From Flaccisagitta enflata (lineage: Eukaryota > Chaetognatha > Sagittoidea > Aphragmophora), in assembly GCA_965153355.1 (NCBI GenBank), contig OZ231126.1, positions 26,908,001 to 26,972,000 of the forward strand: 64,000 nucleotides of DNA, read 5' to 3'. Every line of letters begins with the position of its first letter. Position 1 is the stretch's first letter. Positions 28,505 through 64,000 of the stretch are shown here, in pieces. Made by a program: the position numbers and the translations under genes. The notes below the pieces were generated by a model. It did no database searches. It was not told the origin of the DNA and saw nothing but the letters and a program-made list of their open reading frames with translations.

Positions 28505-29775
28505 CAAGTGACGCGGGGTCACTATACTACCTAGGTCATAAGTATTGCAAGACCTAACCAATATTTTGATTTATCATAAGAGGATTAGCTAAACTGATAA
28601 ATTATGTTTTCTTTTGTGAATATTTCCATCCATATATCAAAAAACCTTAGCAGAGAGCTTATTCTCCTAAGCATGTACGATCATCTCATATGATATCTGA
28701 ATAACGTTTAAGCCTAAAGTGATGAATAGTGGTTTTTATTATTTTGCTTGCCATTTCTATGAGGTTTATAATATAAATACCAGATCAAGCTTGTAGATTT
28801 TTTGAAGTAGTTTAATTTGTTTTTTTAACAAACTTTCTAGCTTAACTAGAAGCAGAGGAAACTTAAGTTACACCAGTCACTGATTTTTTTTTTTTTCATT
28901 TCTGAGTTTGACTGTTTTTACTCTTTTGCTGGTTTTTAAATGGTAAACGGTAATTTGTAAAAGCTACAGGAACCAAATTGCGCTCATTTTGAAGATTTTT
29001 TGATGTAGATTAATTTGTTTTTTATAAGTATGACGGAAAATTTATAGAGGAAAATGAAGTGTTTCACAATACTTTTTGCATCATTATCAGGACAATAATG
29101 AAGCTGGAATGCTTTGAGTGGACAAATTGTCTCTAAGGATACTTGGCGCATACATTTTTATCATATTCTGACTTAAAATGAAATTTGAACCATGCGATTC
29201 ACATGAAAACAAGCAAGAAAATGATGATTTTTAGTGATTTTCTGCTTACACTTTTTTTCATTTTCTGAGGTTGAAATTCTAAGAACGCCAAATATAGGGA
29301 AATTTTGCATTTTGAAAAACATAGTTCTCTCTGTAATCGATTTGGGAAGAGAACTATGTTCTTTGTTTTTTCGTTTTTTCATTTCCTATGCAAATTTAGA
29401 ATTTCAACCAGCCCCCTGTCAGTGACCAAAAATAAAAAAAGTACAAATTTTCTAAGTAATTTTTTTTGTAACATTGGCTAAACTTGGTCCTTTTGCTGAA
29501 TCAATGCAAATTTTTCTTTTAAATATCATATCTGAGCCATCTCAATCATCTTCATTCACTTATTTCTGCATTTTCATTTATACATTTTTTTCTATTTTGA
29601 TCTTCTTTGAAACACAAATGTTGCCTTCGGAGGGAAGCCGTCGTATCTAGCTGCTCTATAAGCGGAGATATCTTTAGTTGAAGGTGTTGCAATACTTATG
29701 ACCTAGGTAGTATCGTTACGGACGGATGGGCAGGGGTATCCAAGCCCCAGCCTCATCCCAACCACACCTCCAACC
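28505..29775 (-). mobile_element. HINE-like copy split by a TA-flanked element
   Basis: The minus-strand 3' end is GTGACCCCGCGTCACTTG (about 28505-28522). The adjoining CGTAACGATA and CCCCTGCCCATCCGTCC lie at 29712-29745. The two pieces are separated by the 28527-29710 insertion, exactly at the TA of the ATATCGTT sequence seen intact in the copies at 5.4 kb and 54.2 kb. Confidence 0.7.
28527..29710. mobile_element. TA-inserted inverted-repeat element, 1184 bp
   Basis: Near-perfect terminal repeats (CTACCTAGGTCATAAGTATT and its complement) with TA on each side (28525-28526, 29711-29712). The uninterrupted HINE copies supply empty sites, which proves insertion. The inside has no transposase frame; it holds a partly duplicated segment (AGATTTTTTGA.GTAG at about 28797 and 28993) and a small internal hairpin (29318-29360, AACATAGTTCTCT and complement). 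The TA target suggests the Tc1/mariner group. Confidence 0.85.
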
Positions 29776-30446
29776 CCCATCCAACACAGGATAGCATACA
29801 AAGCTGAGATTAGCCAGAAATAGCTATCCATTTTCATTGCAATTGATAATCGGTCAGAAAAAAACTTCAATTTCTGTTTAGCGTAGCATAAACTGCGTAA
29901 AAGCGTTATTGCTTCTCTAAAAGATCTAGTGAGTTTACTTGCTTCCATCCATAGCCTAGTCCATTGGAAACTTCTTTTATGTTCAATGATCATGCAAATT
30001 CTTTCATATATGAATTCAAAAGAACTTTTCGTGCTTTTTGGTCATCATTACTTTTAGTTAAATAGTCCGTCAGTAATTGCTTACGGTCCGTCATAGCGCC
30101 ATCATTCCTTCCGATTTGTCTTCTCTTATCACCGCACCTACAAAGTTGCAAAGGCTTTTAAACAATGCTATATTGGAAATGTTTAAAACATAAGTGAAAG
30201 AAACCTTTTTTCTTACAAACAACCTGTTCTTAATCTTGTCGTGATTCCATTTTGATCTTGGATCACTCTCACACCAAATCGCCTCAATTCCCAAATCGCA
30301 TTTCATTTACCGATTCTCTTGGCCTTATTTCCCTCCCGAAAGTAATTAGTATTGGCTATTCTTTCCTTTCTATTTAATGTCTCATTCTCCGCTTTTCTGT
30401 CCGGTTTTTGCCACTCCGTGTTCTTGTGTGTTACATATTGTGCACA
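29776..30446. other. No gene seen
   Basis: No exon-like structure or repeat identified. Confidence 0.4.
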
Positions 30447-30447
30447 T

Positions 30448-31157
30448 ATTGCTAATATCAGTACTTTCACCAGTACATCAGTAATCTTTGACTGTGACTT
30501 TTTAAAGATGTTTTTGGTGTACTTGATGGGATCTAGGACTGTCCACCCTATGCTAATGAGGTATGCAGTCAAGTTGATAGTTTTTTCAGGTAAGCATTTC
30601 ATAATTTTCATTTGTCAAAAATAGAGAATAGCTGTGAGCAATCCGCAGTAAACGCCACTGAAAATGAAAGCTTGCAAGGCTTTCATCGTCAGACGTTAAT
30701 AAATAGGAGTATTCTGGCCTCCTTTTGTTAAGGCAATGTTGTTTCAACTTTCATGCTTTTATTTTTGTCAGTTCGTTTGCCCGTCTCGCTCTCTATTTGT
30801 CATGCTCAACTTTTGTCGGCCAGTGTTCTTCTCTCACATAAGGGTATGGTTTTTTAATCAATATTGCTAGTGTCAGTACTTCCACCAGTACATTAGTAAT
30901 CTTTGATTGTTACTTTTGTGAGAGATTTTGTGTATACTAAATAATATAGGCCTGTCCGAACTTTTACTAACGAGGTATGCAGTCAAGCTGATGGTTTTTT
31001 TCAGGTAGGCATTTCTTTTGTTTCTTTTGTTAATTGTAAAGGATAGTTGTGAGCATTCCGGAGTAAACACCATTGAAAGCTTGCAAGGCTTTCATCCTTT
31101 GTAAATTGGAGAATTCTGGCCTCCTTTTGTAAGGGCAATGTTGTTTCAACTTTCATA
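30448..31157. repeat. Diverged tandem duplication, unit about 415 bp
   Basis: The segment from ATTGCTAATATCAGTACTTT to GTTGTTTCAACTTTCAT (30448-30755) recurs, with many substitutions and small gaps, at 30863-31157. Both copies share GAAAGCTTGCAAGGCTTTCAT, a small hairpin. Confidence 0.75.
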
Positions 31158-31189
31158 AATCAGTCTCTCTTACTAAATCAGCCGGTTAA

Positions 31190-33350
<2,161 letters not shown>

Positions 33351-33524
33351 AACGTTATTAAGGCGCCGCTTTTAACAATTTTTTTTCTTTTTAGCTAAAA
33401 ATGAAATTGATACAGAGGGCTAACGGAATGGTCGTTAGTTGAAACCAGCTATCAACATTAGAAATTGCCACCTGAATGAATTGAATGGAATCATAAGACA
33501 CTAAAATCAAATATGAATTGCCAA

Positions 33525-56909
<23,385 letters not shown>

Positions 56910-58930
56910 TGATTATGACTTATCTATAATTTATCTTCTTTGAAATTGACGCGATCGTTATTAAAATGCTTTGTCGAAAACTTTTTGAACTTTTCTTTCA
57001 ACTGCTTCTTTTTCTGATTCTATGCCCTCCCTGTTATTTTCTCTCTCTTTCTCCTAATTTCTCTCTTGTTTAAATTCATCCTGCTCATCCATTTCTTCTC
57101 CTTTCGTCTTTTTCCTTCTGTTATTCTGCTTGTCGATCTGTCTGTCGATCTGTCTGTCGGTTTTTCTATCAATCTGTCTGTCTCGCTGAAATTGATTGTC
57201 TGATATGTGTATTGTTTTTCTATCTTACTGCCTTTTCTTTCTTTCTGCCTTTTTGCTTAAGGTTTTTCTTTCTTTTGCTCTACTCTTTTTTTTTTCTTTC
57301 TCAGCACGCGACTGTACAACCCGCTCTGTCTGTCTGTTCGTCAGTTGCTTCGTCGGTCCATCGCTAATTTTTACAGCTAATTTCAATCACCCAATACATC
57401 ATAACAAATCCCGCCTTGTTCTCTTTCCTTCTTTGCCTGTTCTTTTCTTTACTTGGTACATTCGATCTCTATTTTATTCGCTCTTGCACTATACAAGTCA
57501 CTCTCTTTGGCTCTAGTTTCCTTTTCTCCTTTCCGTCTCTCGCTCTTCGCGCGCTCTACGTCTTTCTTGTGTTGTTTTGTCAAACCTTTTTCCCTGTGTT
57601 CATGTTTACCTGTCAAAAACAAAGAGCTCGCGATCTAGAAATTATCTATCATAACTGCCTCTCGGGGGTTTGGAAAAAATGGTAACTCCTCCGGGAGAAA
57701 GTTTCCCTTCATTTGTGCTCATTTGAACTGGCAGGATCTTTTGTCTGCCTATTTGATGCATATAATGTGATTGTTGAATTTCGGTAATAAATTACTCGTT
57801 TACATTAAATCTAGTATTGGGGGACGAAAAATTCACCCGCCTAAAAATTCCAAGTCTCTATGTCTGAGTTAGCGTGCTACCCTTTCACGGAACAGGGTTC
57901 GGCAGGATGACCAATAGCGTCTTATTTCTTTTAGAATCTCACTGACAATCACGTCCATCTAGTTAATTTTCCTCACAAACAAGTGTTGGCTTATTTGATC
58001 AAGTATTTATGATTTGTTTCTATACAGCTTTAGTTATTTTGATTTAGTTTTTTTTACATCCATTCGTTGAAATAATTTTGTTACTGAACCTGTTCTGTAT
58101 TACCCCTCAAAAGTGACCACAGTTCCCCTCAGTTGTGATTTGCCGGTGAAATGATTCATTAAAACAGAGGTGAAGGAATATATCAAATATGATTGATATG
58201 AGTTGTAAGGAAATGGGATGTCCTACCGTGTCGTGGGCCGGCCGACGGCTGTACTTCTCATCACGGCAATTTCCCTTTCACGTGAAATAAAGGAACCGGG
58301 TCTTGATACGAGTTGTCAAAAAACATCGTCAAAGCTCGGATGAAGAGGGAAAGAGAAGGAAAAAAAGATGAGAAGTGTTTCTCCCATCGAACGACCTCTT
58401 CCTCGTCCCCGATGGGAAGAGTGCATCGCCCTACTTTAAAGTAACCAGTGAATGACCCAGATTTCCTTCCCATCGGCGCGCGCCATTAGATCGTTCCCTC
58501 GAGTCGGTGATTGAAAAGTCAACGCCGGCACTATGAGTGGCACAACCGGATTCATGATTGATTCAGGTGAAAATCCGTCATGAATCGAGTACTGATGAGT
58601 GATGTTAGTCAGGTTCTACATGTTGTTTTTCATTCGGCTGTGTTGCCGTCGGGTGAAGAATTCTCGCATTAATGTTTTTGGGTCATAGTCAACATCGCTT
58701 GGTCTCTTAGAGTGAAAAAGGCTGTGTCGTATTGTCGCCTATCGGGTGTTTCTGCCTACTTTTGACGTATCCTAGTGTGCTGAATCTTATATCATTTCGG
58801 CTTTGATACTACATACGATCAGATGAAAAATAAAAAAGAATTAAGGGGAAATAATTCGAAAATCCTCGTGGCGTTCTGCTTTACCGTTCTGTTTCCTACT
58901 AATTTCTCTGTTTATCCTCTTTTGTCCTTA
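56910..58930. other. KSR 3' UTR and downstream sequence, no further gene seen
   Basis: CT-rich stretch to about 57300, then a HINE 5'-end remnant near 57300-57370 (CACGCGACTGTACAACCCGC). No exon-like segment supported. Confidence 0.45.
57786..57791 (+). terminator. KSR: Possible KSR poly(A) signal
   Basis: The first AATAAA on the plus strand that I see after the KSR stop codon, giving a 3' UTR of about 0.9 kb. Confidence 0.35.
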
Positions 58931-58934
58931 TTGG

Positions 58935-59155
58935 GGCCGATGACCATAGCTTTCACATATGCAGAAACTTCTCCTCCTTCTCTCTTTCTCCTATATCACA
59001 ACTTCAAGGCCTAAATCCCAGTCTTGAGGCTAAAATCCCCGCCTCAAAGCCCAAATCCCAGCCTTGAGGCCAAAATCTCTTTTTCGCGGCCAAAATCCTA
59101 GCCTCAAGGAGGAGGAGGAGGAGAAATTTCTGCATATGTGAAAGCATATAGGCCG
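58935..59155. repeat. Small inverted-repeat unit with internal tandem repeats
   Basis: GGCCGATGACCATAGCTTTC, ACATATGCAGAAACTTCTCC and complement face each other at 58935-58978 and 59107-59154 around repeated CCCAGCCTTGAGGC units. A related half occurs near 47500-47535. Confidence 0.6.
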
Positions 59156-59384
59156 CTGCCCTTCTCCCTCAATTACAGTCATTACCATCTTTAGTCCTAA
59201 GCAGGGCACAGGTACCACTGACCATCTAACGCTTTTGCGACTATTCTGTCATTTTTCCCTCTCATCTTTCCCACTTAGTCCATTTTCTCTCACCCGCTTT
59301 GTTCAATTTCTCTCATCCGCTTTGTCCATTTTCTCTGTCCATTTTCTGTCTCCCACTTGAACCATTTTCGTTTCCACCCTTTCC

Positions 59385-60170
59385 TTTTTGTCCTCGACGA
59401 TCAGTTTACGTCGAGGACTATAACATAGCCTTGATCGTGTAGTAAGCCGTCGTTTGTTGCTGTGCCAACCCTTAAAACTTGGTAACCACAACTCAGATGT
59501 TGATGAAACTTGGTCAGTGTTATTTATGACATTAACTGTAATAATACCCTTTCATCAACATTCTGAGAATTCATTTACTACCCCTTAGATTATTTTGCTA
59601 GAAATATTAATTCCTTGACTTATGAAATTTACATAGGGTTAGGGTAGTAAAGTCTCACCAACGTTGTTCAAACTTGTTGTGAAGGTTACTTGCATCAATT
59701 TAAGCTCCCCTGCAAGATTTCGGATAATTCTGAGTATTGGTTTAGAAGATATTAGGGTATTTTGCAAGTAATATTACCCAGACTTGCAATTACATAGTTA
59801 TAAATATCATCAACATAACCAACTTGCTGTAGCGTTCATTGCATCACTAGTTCTGCAAGATTTCATAATGAGTATTGGTTAAGAAAATAGGTGGCATTAT
59901 GATGTACCTAACATTCACACTTGACTAAGAATTTGAAAAATCTTTAGTAATTTACTTTTTTGAAAATTTTTTTTTAAAATTTTTATTTTATTTAGAATTT
60001 TTTTGAAAATTTAAAACTTTTTTATTGAAAAAATTTTTTTAAAAAATGCAAATTGTAATTTTTAAATTTTTAAAAATTTTTTTTAAAAAAAATTTTGAAA
60101 ATTTTTATAATTTTTTTGTGAAATTTTTTTTTATTATTTTATTTTTTGTTAGATTATATATGTTTATGAC
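59385..60170 (+). mobile_element. Degraded family-2 HINE-like copy
   Basis: The head hairpin CCTCGACG..CGTCGAGG (59391-59415) with ACTATAACATAGCCTTGATC resembles the heads at 49.7 kb but with different stem bases. It is followed by related ATATTA / TTTACATAGGG sequence and an A/T tract at 59950-60150. Confidence 0.5.
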
Positions 60171-60239
60171 TTAAGCAGAATGCTTAACCCTTGTTATGCA
60201 TCATAAAGTGTATATCAGATCTGATGTATGTGATGAGTT

Positions 60240-60545
60240 TCAGACTGAGGAGCTGTCAGACTGAGAGCTGGCCAGACTGAGTAGCTGGCCAGACCGAGCA
60301 GCTGGTCAGACTGAGTAGCTGGGCCAAGACTGAGCAGCTGGCACTGGCAGGCTGACGATTATAGCCGGCCAGGACTGGAGGCTGGTCGTGACTGAGGCTG
60401 CTGACCCGAGGCAGCTGGCCACACTGCAGCCGGCCGCACCGAGTAGCCGGGCTGGGGACTGGAGAGCCGGGTCAGACTGGAGTAGCCGGTGGGCTGTGAC
60501 TGAGTAGCTGAGCTGGGGACTGAGTAGCCGTGGCAGACACTTAAC
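60240..60545. repeat. Degenerate 17-18-bp minisatellite
   Basis: Unit near GACTGAGTAGCTGGCCA, about 17 diverged copies. It is followed to 60860 by CAGCCTCAAGG-type repeats. Confidence 0.75.
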
Positions 60546-60859
60546 AGACACAGTCGAGATCATATTTTTAAGCTTTTTTAGGCTGCCCTATGCCAAAGAC
60601 TCTATACTTTCATATTTAGAATTTTCTTCTAGTCTCACTTGCTCAAGGGGGCTGATCTCAGCTTAAAGGTCTCACCCAACTCATGCACCAATCCTAGCGG
60701 CGTTCCCAGCCTCAGGCATTATATCTCAGCCTCAAGGGTCTCCACCTCAGCCTGAGTAGTTCTACCCAGCCAAGAGGCCCTAACCCCAGCCTCGGGAGGT
60801 TCCACCTCAGCCTGGGCACTGTAGGCTCAACCCCAGCCTACAGCTCAAACCCAGCCTCC

Positions 60860-63020
60860 AGCATAAGTCATTGGCCTTTAGAGCAACTGCCTTCTTATAT
60901 AGTGTTGGGACACCACACATCAACTCACTTAATAAAGGATTTATATTTCAGGAGCCTCTACTGGTGTTTAATCCGACCCATTTCATAACTATCCTTAAAT
61001 TTAAAGAAATATTCTTTCAGAGATTATTACAAGATTTGGTCAAAATGTTATGTATCATTTAACATTTATCCGCAACTTTGATGGAACACTTATGATAGAC
61101 TAAGGCGAGTGATAATATCGATGACTCACCTGGCTCGGACTAACGACAGACCATATAGAGATGCGATGACGCACTAAAGTCACCAATTTCTGCCTATACA
61201 TGAGATATATGCAGACCACAAGAAAACACTTGATACATATATGTGGGTCAAGGACATCATATCCATAAACAAATGACAATAAACACAAAATCAGAACCTA
61301 CAAGTAGAGTTTTATTGTGGCTGCCTTGGCTTCAATGACATCACTTGGTCTAAAATTGTATCTGCTGTCCATGTTTACCTTTTTTGAATTTCTTTTAGCC
61401 TCATGGGAAACTGGTACTTAAAGGTTAAATTATTTTGACTACAGATTTGAATCAAGAAAAACGTTATAGAAAGTGCTTTTAATATTCAACTAGAAGGTGC
61501 TTTTAAATAAAATAAGTATAAACTTACTTTTATTTATGTAAATTACCAATTTACTTTTTATATCTTTAAATGAATTTTGACTATGATCCTAAGGGAATCT
61601 GGAAAAAGGAGCATCTTTCACCATCATGCTTACAGACTTCAATCTGCAGTCAACAGACATTTAAGACCTGAATTTTTGGCTTGAAGGAAATTCACAGTGG
61701 CACATGATGCAAGATGAAAAATTTTTCACTAAAAATGATGCTATTAGAACTCAAGACAGTTCTTACAACAAGAATCTACCAGAGATTTGATTTATTATTT
61801 AGTCATTTTAAATGAAGCATATTCATCTAAGTAATTTCATACTCCATGATACTAAATATGAAGAAACTGTACATACACTAATCTTAGCAGGCATCACTGA
61901 TCATCTAACGCTTTTATAATTTTATTCCTGCTCTTTTTTATTATCTTTTCCCATTTTGTCCATTTTCCCTCTCCCTCCTGAATGCTTTTTGTTCTACCTT
62001 CTGTCTTCATTTTTACTGTCCCATTTTAGCCGCTTTATAAAATTTACTTAACATGAGGGTGTCTGTTTCTAGAAAGAATGATATACTTTCAATTTGTGTC
62101 TTCGTATTATTGTCCCTGCCTCGGTGATGACTACTTCGCGCGGGCCATATCCGGCCTTGTTTACTTTTCTTCCATCTGGTCTCGGCAGTGGCTCTTGTGC
62201 GGCTGATGTCCCAGACCACAGGGAATGAGACGCCTGGTCCGTCCTTTTCCATCCGCCCGTCCACCCGTCCGCCCATCCGCTGTCCCGTCCCTGGCCATCA
62301 AATTCCCAACTTGTTCTTTTAGGCCTGATTTGGCCTCTCTCTTATTTACTACTAGGCTGGAAATACTTTAAATCAGCTTCCAGACATCATATCTGCCCTC
62401 CAGACCTCACCAGCTCTTCATACCTCTTCTAATCCACCTCCAGGCCTCATATCAGCTTCTTAGACCAACTCTGTCCCCCTGGCCCCAAGCTGCCCTCAAA
62501 TCCTCAAAACCTACTTTAGAACTCACTCAGTTCTCAGGTGTTTGGGGCAAACTGCCTTTTGACATCTTATCCACTTCACCTAATATACTCTCAGACGTTC
62601 AATTTCTCAGGTCTGGTCACACACGTCCCAAATGCCCCCGCTTCTCCACTACATCACTTAATCACCAGCAGGGCATCAAGTACGCTGACCATAGTGACTG
62701 GCTGGGATGACTAGTTCTCTTTTTGACTTCCTCTCCCCACTCATTATCCTCAAGCATTTATTTGCTTCAAGTTTTTCATCTTCCTTCGTCCTAAACCATG
62801 CTGGCTATCACAAAATAAAACGGCTCGTAAGCTTTCACTGTAAATAAAACACCAATATTCAAATAGCATTAATAATGCTCACAGACATTGTCTTGTGATT
62901 TAATTGAGATTGCAGATAATTATCTCTGTACCTGAAAATCGACTGTGCACAGAAAACAGGTAGCTGGTTATGTTCATGTAAAACAGAGAAGAATTTGGGA
63001 CCGTCACACAGCTTTCTGCT
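60860..63020. other. No gene seen; degraded repeats
   Basis: Contains CCAGACCTCAT.TCAGCTC-type repeats (62330-62530), GCAGG.CA...TGACCAT fragments, and a HINE 3'-end piece near 62120-62163 (GGGCCATATCCGGCCTTGTTT). No exon supported. Confidence 0.45.
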
Positions 63021-63029
63021 GACTGTTTA

Positions 63030-63168
63030 AAGCCAGGACACGCACCTATAAGAGTGTCTGTCCGTCCGTCCGTCCGTAAGCATAATGAGTTCGCAAGAGG
63101 AACAAAATGCGCATTTCCGCCCCTGCCCACCCGTCCGCAACTGGTGGCCGTGTATCCGGCCTTGCTGT
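63030..63168 (+). mobile_element. Short HINE-like copy
   Basis: Eroded 5' hairpin (CCAGGACACGCACC), TATAAGAGTGTCTG(TCCG)n, GTCCGCAAC at about 63132-63140, and terminal hairpin GGCCGTGTATCCGGCC with CTTG. Only about 140 bp. Confidence 0.6.
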
Positions 63169-64000
63169 TATGCAACTGCATCTTACTCAGTACTTCCACA
63201 TCAACTTATAACATTCTGTATGAGACCAAACATGAAGAATCTATGGGACTTTGTCCCGAATTTTCCATGTCCCAAATAGCCCCACTTCCCGTTTGATTTT
63301 AATTGTTAAATTGTTTTGTACTAGATGAAACTTATAATAGGTTTTAAAATATTATTACAATTTTTTCTATTATATGCGTTATTGTCTGTAGTGGGTTCGT
63401 CTGCTGTGCAGTTACTCTTTTTCAAGTCTCACAAATAATTCCCAATCATTTTCACATGCATCCTCAATCCTCATGTCTCTTACATCATGGACAACTTGTT
63501 TTGGCCCCCATCCCACTTGCCTTCAATTTCTCATTTAATAAAATCTTTGATACATCAAGAATGAAGTGCTCTTTGTAGTGTTAACAAGTGATGTGGGGTC
63601 ATAACATTGTGGCGGACAGGTGGGCAAGGGTAATTAACCTCTATCCGACAACCCCCCCCCCACAAACACTCACACAGCCATTTACAATGGCGAAATCATA
63701 TATGCGTGTTTTTGCATTTTCCAACCTTAATTCTCTATTTGATGTACCTCAACTTTGTTTTTTTATCATATCAGGCGAATAGCAAAGTTCTTCCTATGTC
63801 AGTCTACCTCTTATCCATTTGGAGAATACTAATATTGCGCAGCTTTGAAAATTCGATACCAAAAAAGTTATATGAATCTAAATTAAATTTTTGATAAAGT
63901 TTTTTTTTAATTTAAATACACTTTTTATAAGAACGTCATTTTTTGGCCAAAGCCTTCAAAACAGATAGATATAGCTATTAATGAAATAACTACGATGTTC
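63169..64000. other. No gene seen
   Basis: AT-rich. Near 63590 a minus-oriented HINE 3' end (GTGATGTGGGGTCAT hairpin) is recognisable. Confidence 0.45.

Noticed and set aside
33391-33470. Minus-strand terminal exon reading VAISNVDSWFQLTTIP
   Set aside because: Present in a duplicated repeat block (also at 32790-32860), with no demonstrable link to the antisense candidate.

Overview
This is animal (metazoan) nuclear DNA, probably a marine invertebrate. The evidence is intron-rich genes with GT..AG junctions, very abundant microsatellites (AAC, AG, CA, AAAG) and many DNA transposons. I cannot name the species. I can support three coding units: a TLC-domain membrane protein gene (minus strand, about 9.4-12.8 kb), one intact autonomous Helitron2/Helentron transposon (minus strand, about 12.94-24.53 kb), and a complete kinase suppressor of Ras (KSR) gene (plus strand, 33.76-56.91 kb). 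All exon coordinates are my own readings of splice signals and reading-frame phase; there are no transcripts.

Layout. 1-9.4 kb: no firm gene, one possible exon, several copies of a short hairpin-ended repeat, and a 3-kb composite array built on AAC microsatellites that contains a hAT-type MITE with a clear 8-bp target duplication. 9.4-12.8 kb: four exons of a TLCD1/TLCD2-like gene, with one central exon not located. 12.94-24.53 kb: the Helentron. It carries a single uninterrupted 2,686-codon frame (USP-like peptidase, zinc finger, charged repeat region, DUF6570-like region, HUH/Y2 Rep nickase, PIF1-type helicase, EEP endonuclease), a leader with a divergent TATA promoter, two internal satellites, and both termini. 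24.5-33.7 kb: gene-poor, with TA-flanked inverted-repeat elements, one of them a Tc1/mariner relic. 33.76-56.91 kb: KSR, 22 exons plus one candidate cassette exon; its introns hold most of the minisatellites, MITEs and a tRNA-derived SINE. 56.9-64 kb: no gene seen beyond a possible KSR poly(A) signal, only degraded repeats.

Main observation. About a dozen short dispersed copies share the terminal plan of the Helentron. Each has a 5' hairpin, then CTCTATAAGAGGCTTTG-(GTCC)n, then a 3' subterminal motif that is the reverse complement of the left arm of the 5' hairpin, then a terminal hairpin and CTTGTTT. The stem sequence differs between copies, but its three occurrences (5' left arm, 5' right arm, 3' subterminal site) usually change together. 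A second family at 49.7-52.6 kb with unrelated stem sequence follows the same rule. This looks like lineage-specific end recognition by Rep on HINE-type non-autonomous Helentrons, and is the best candidate here for something worth describing.
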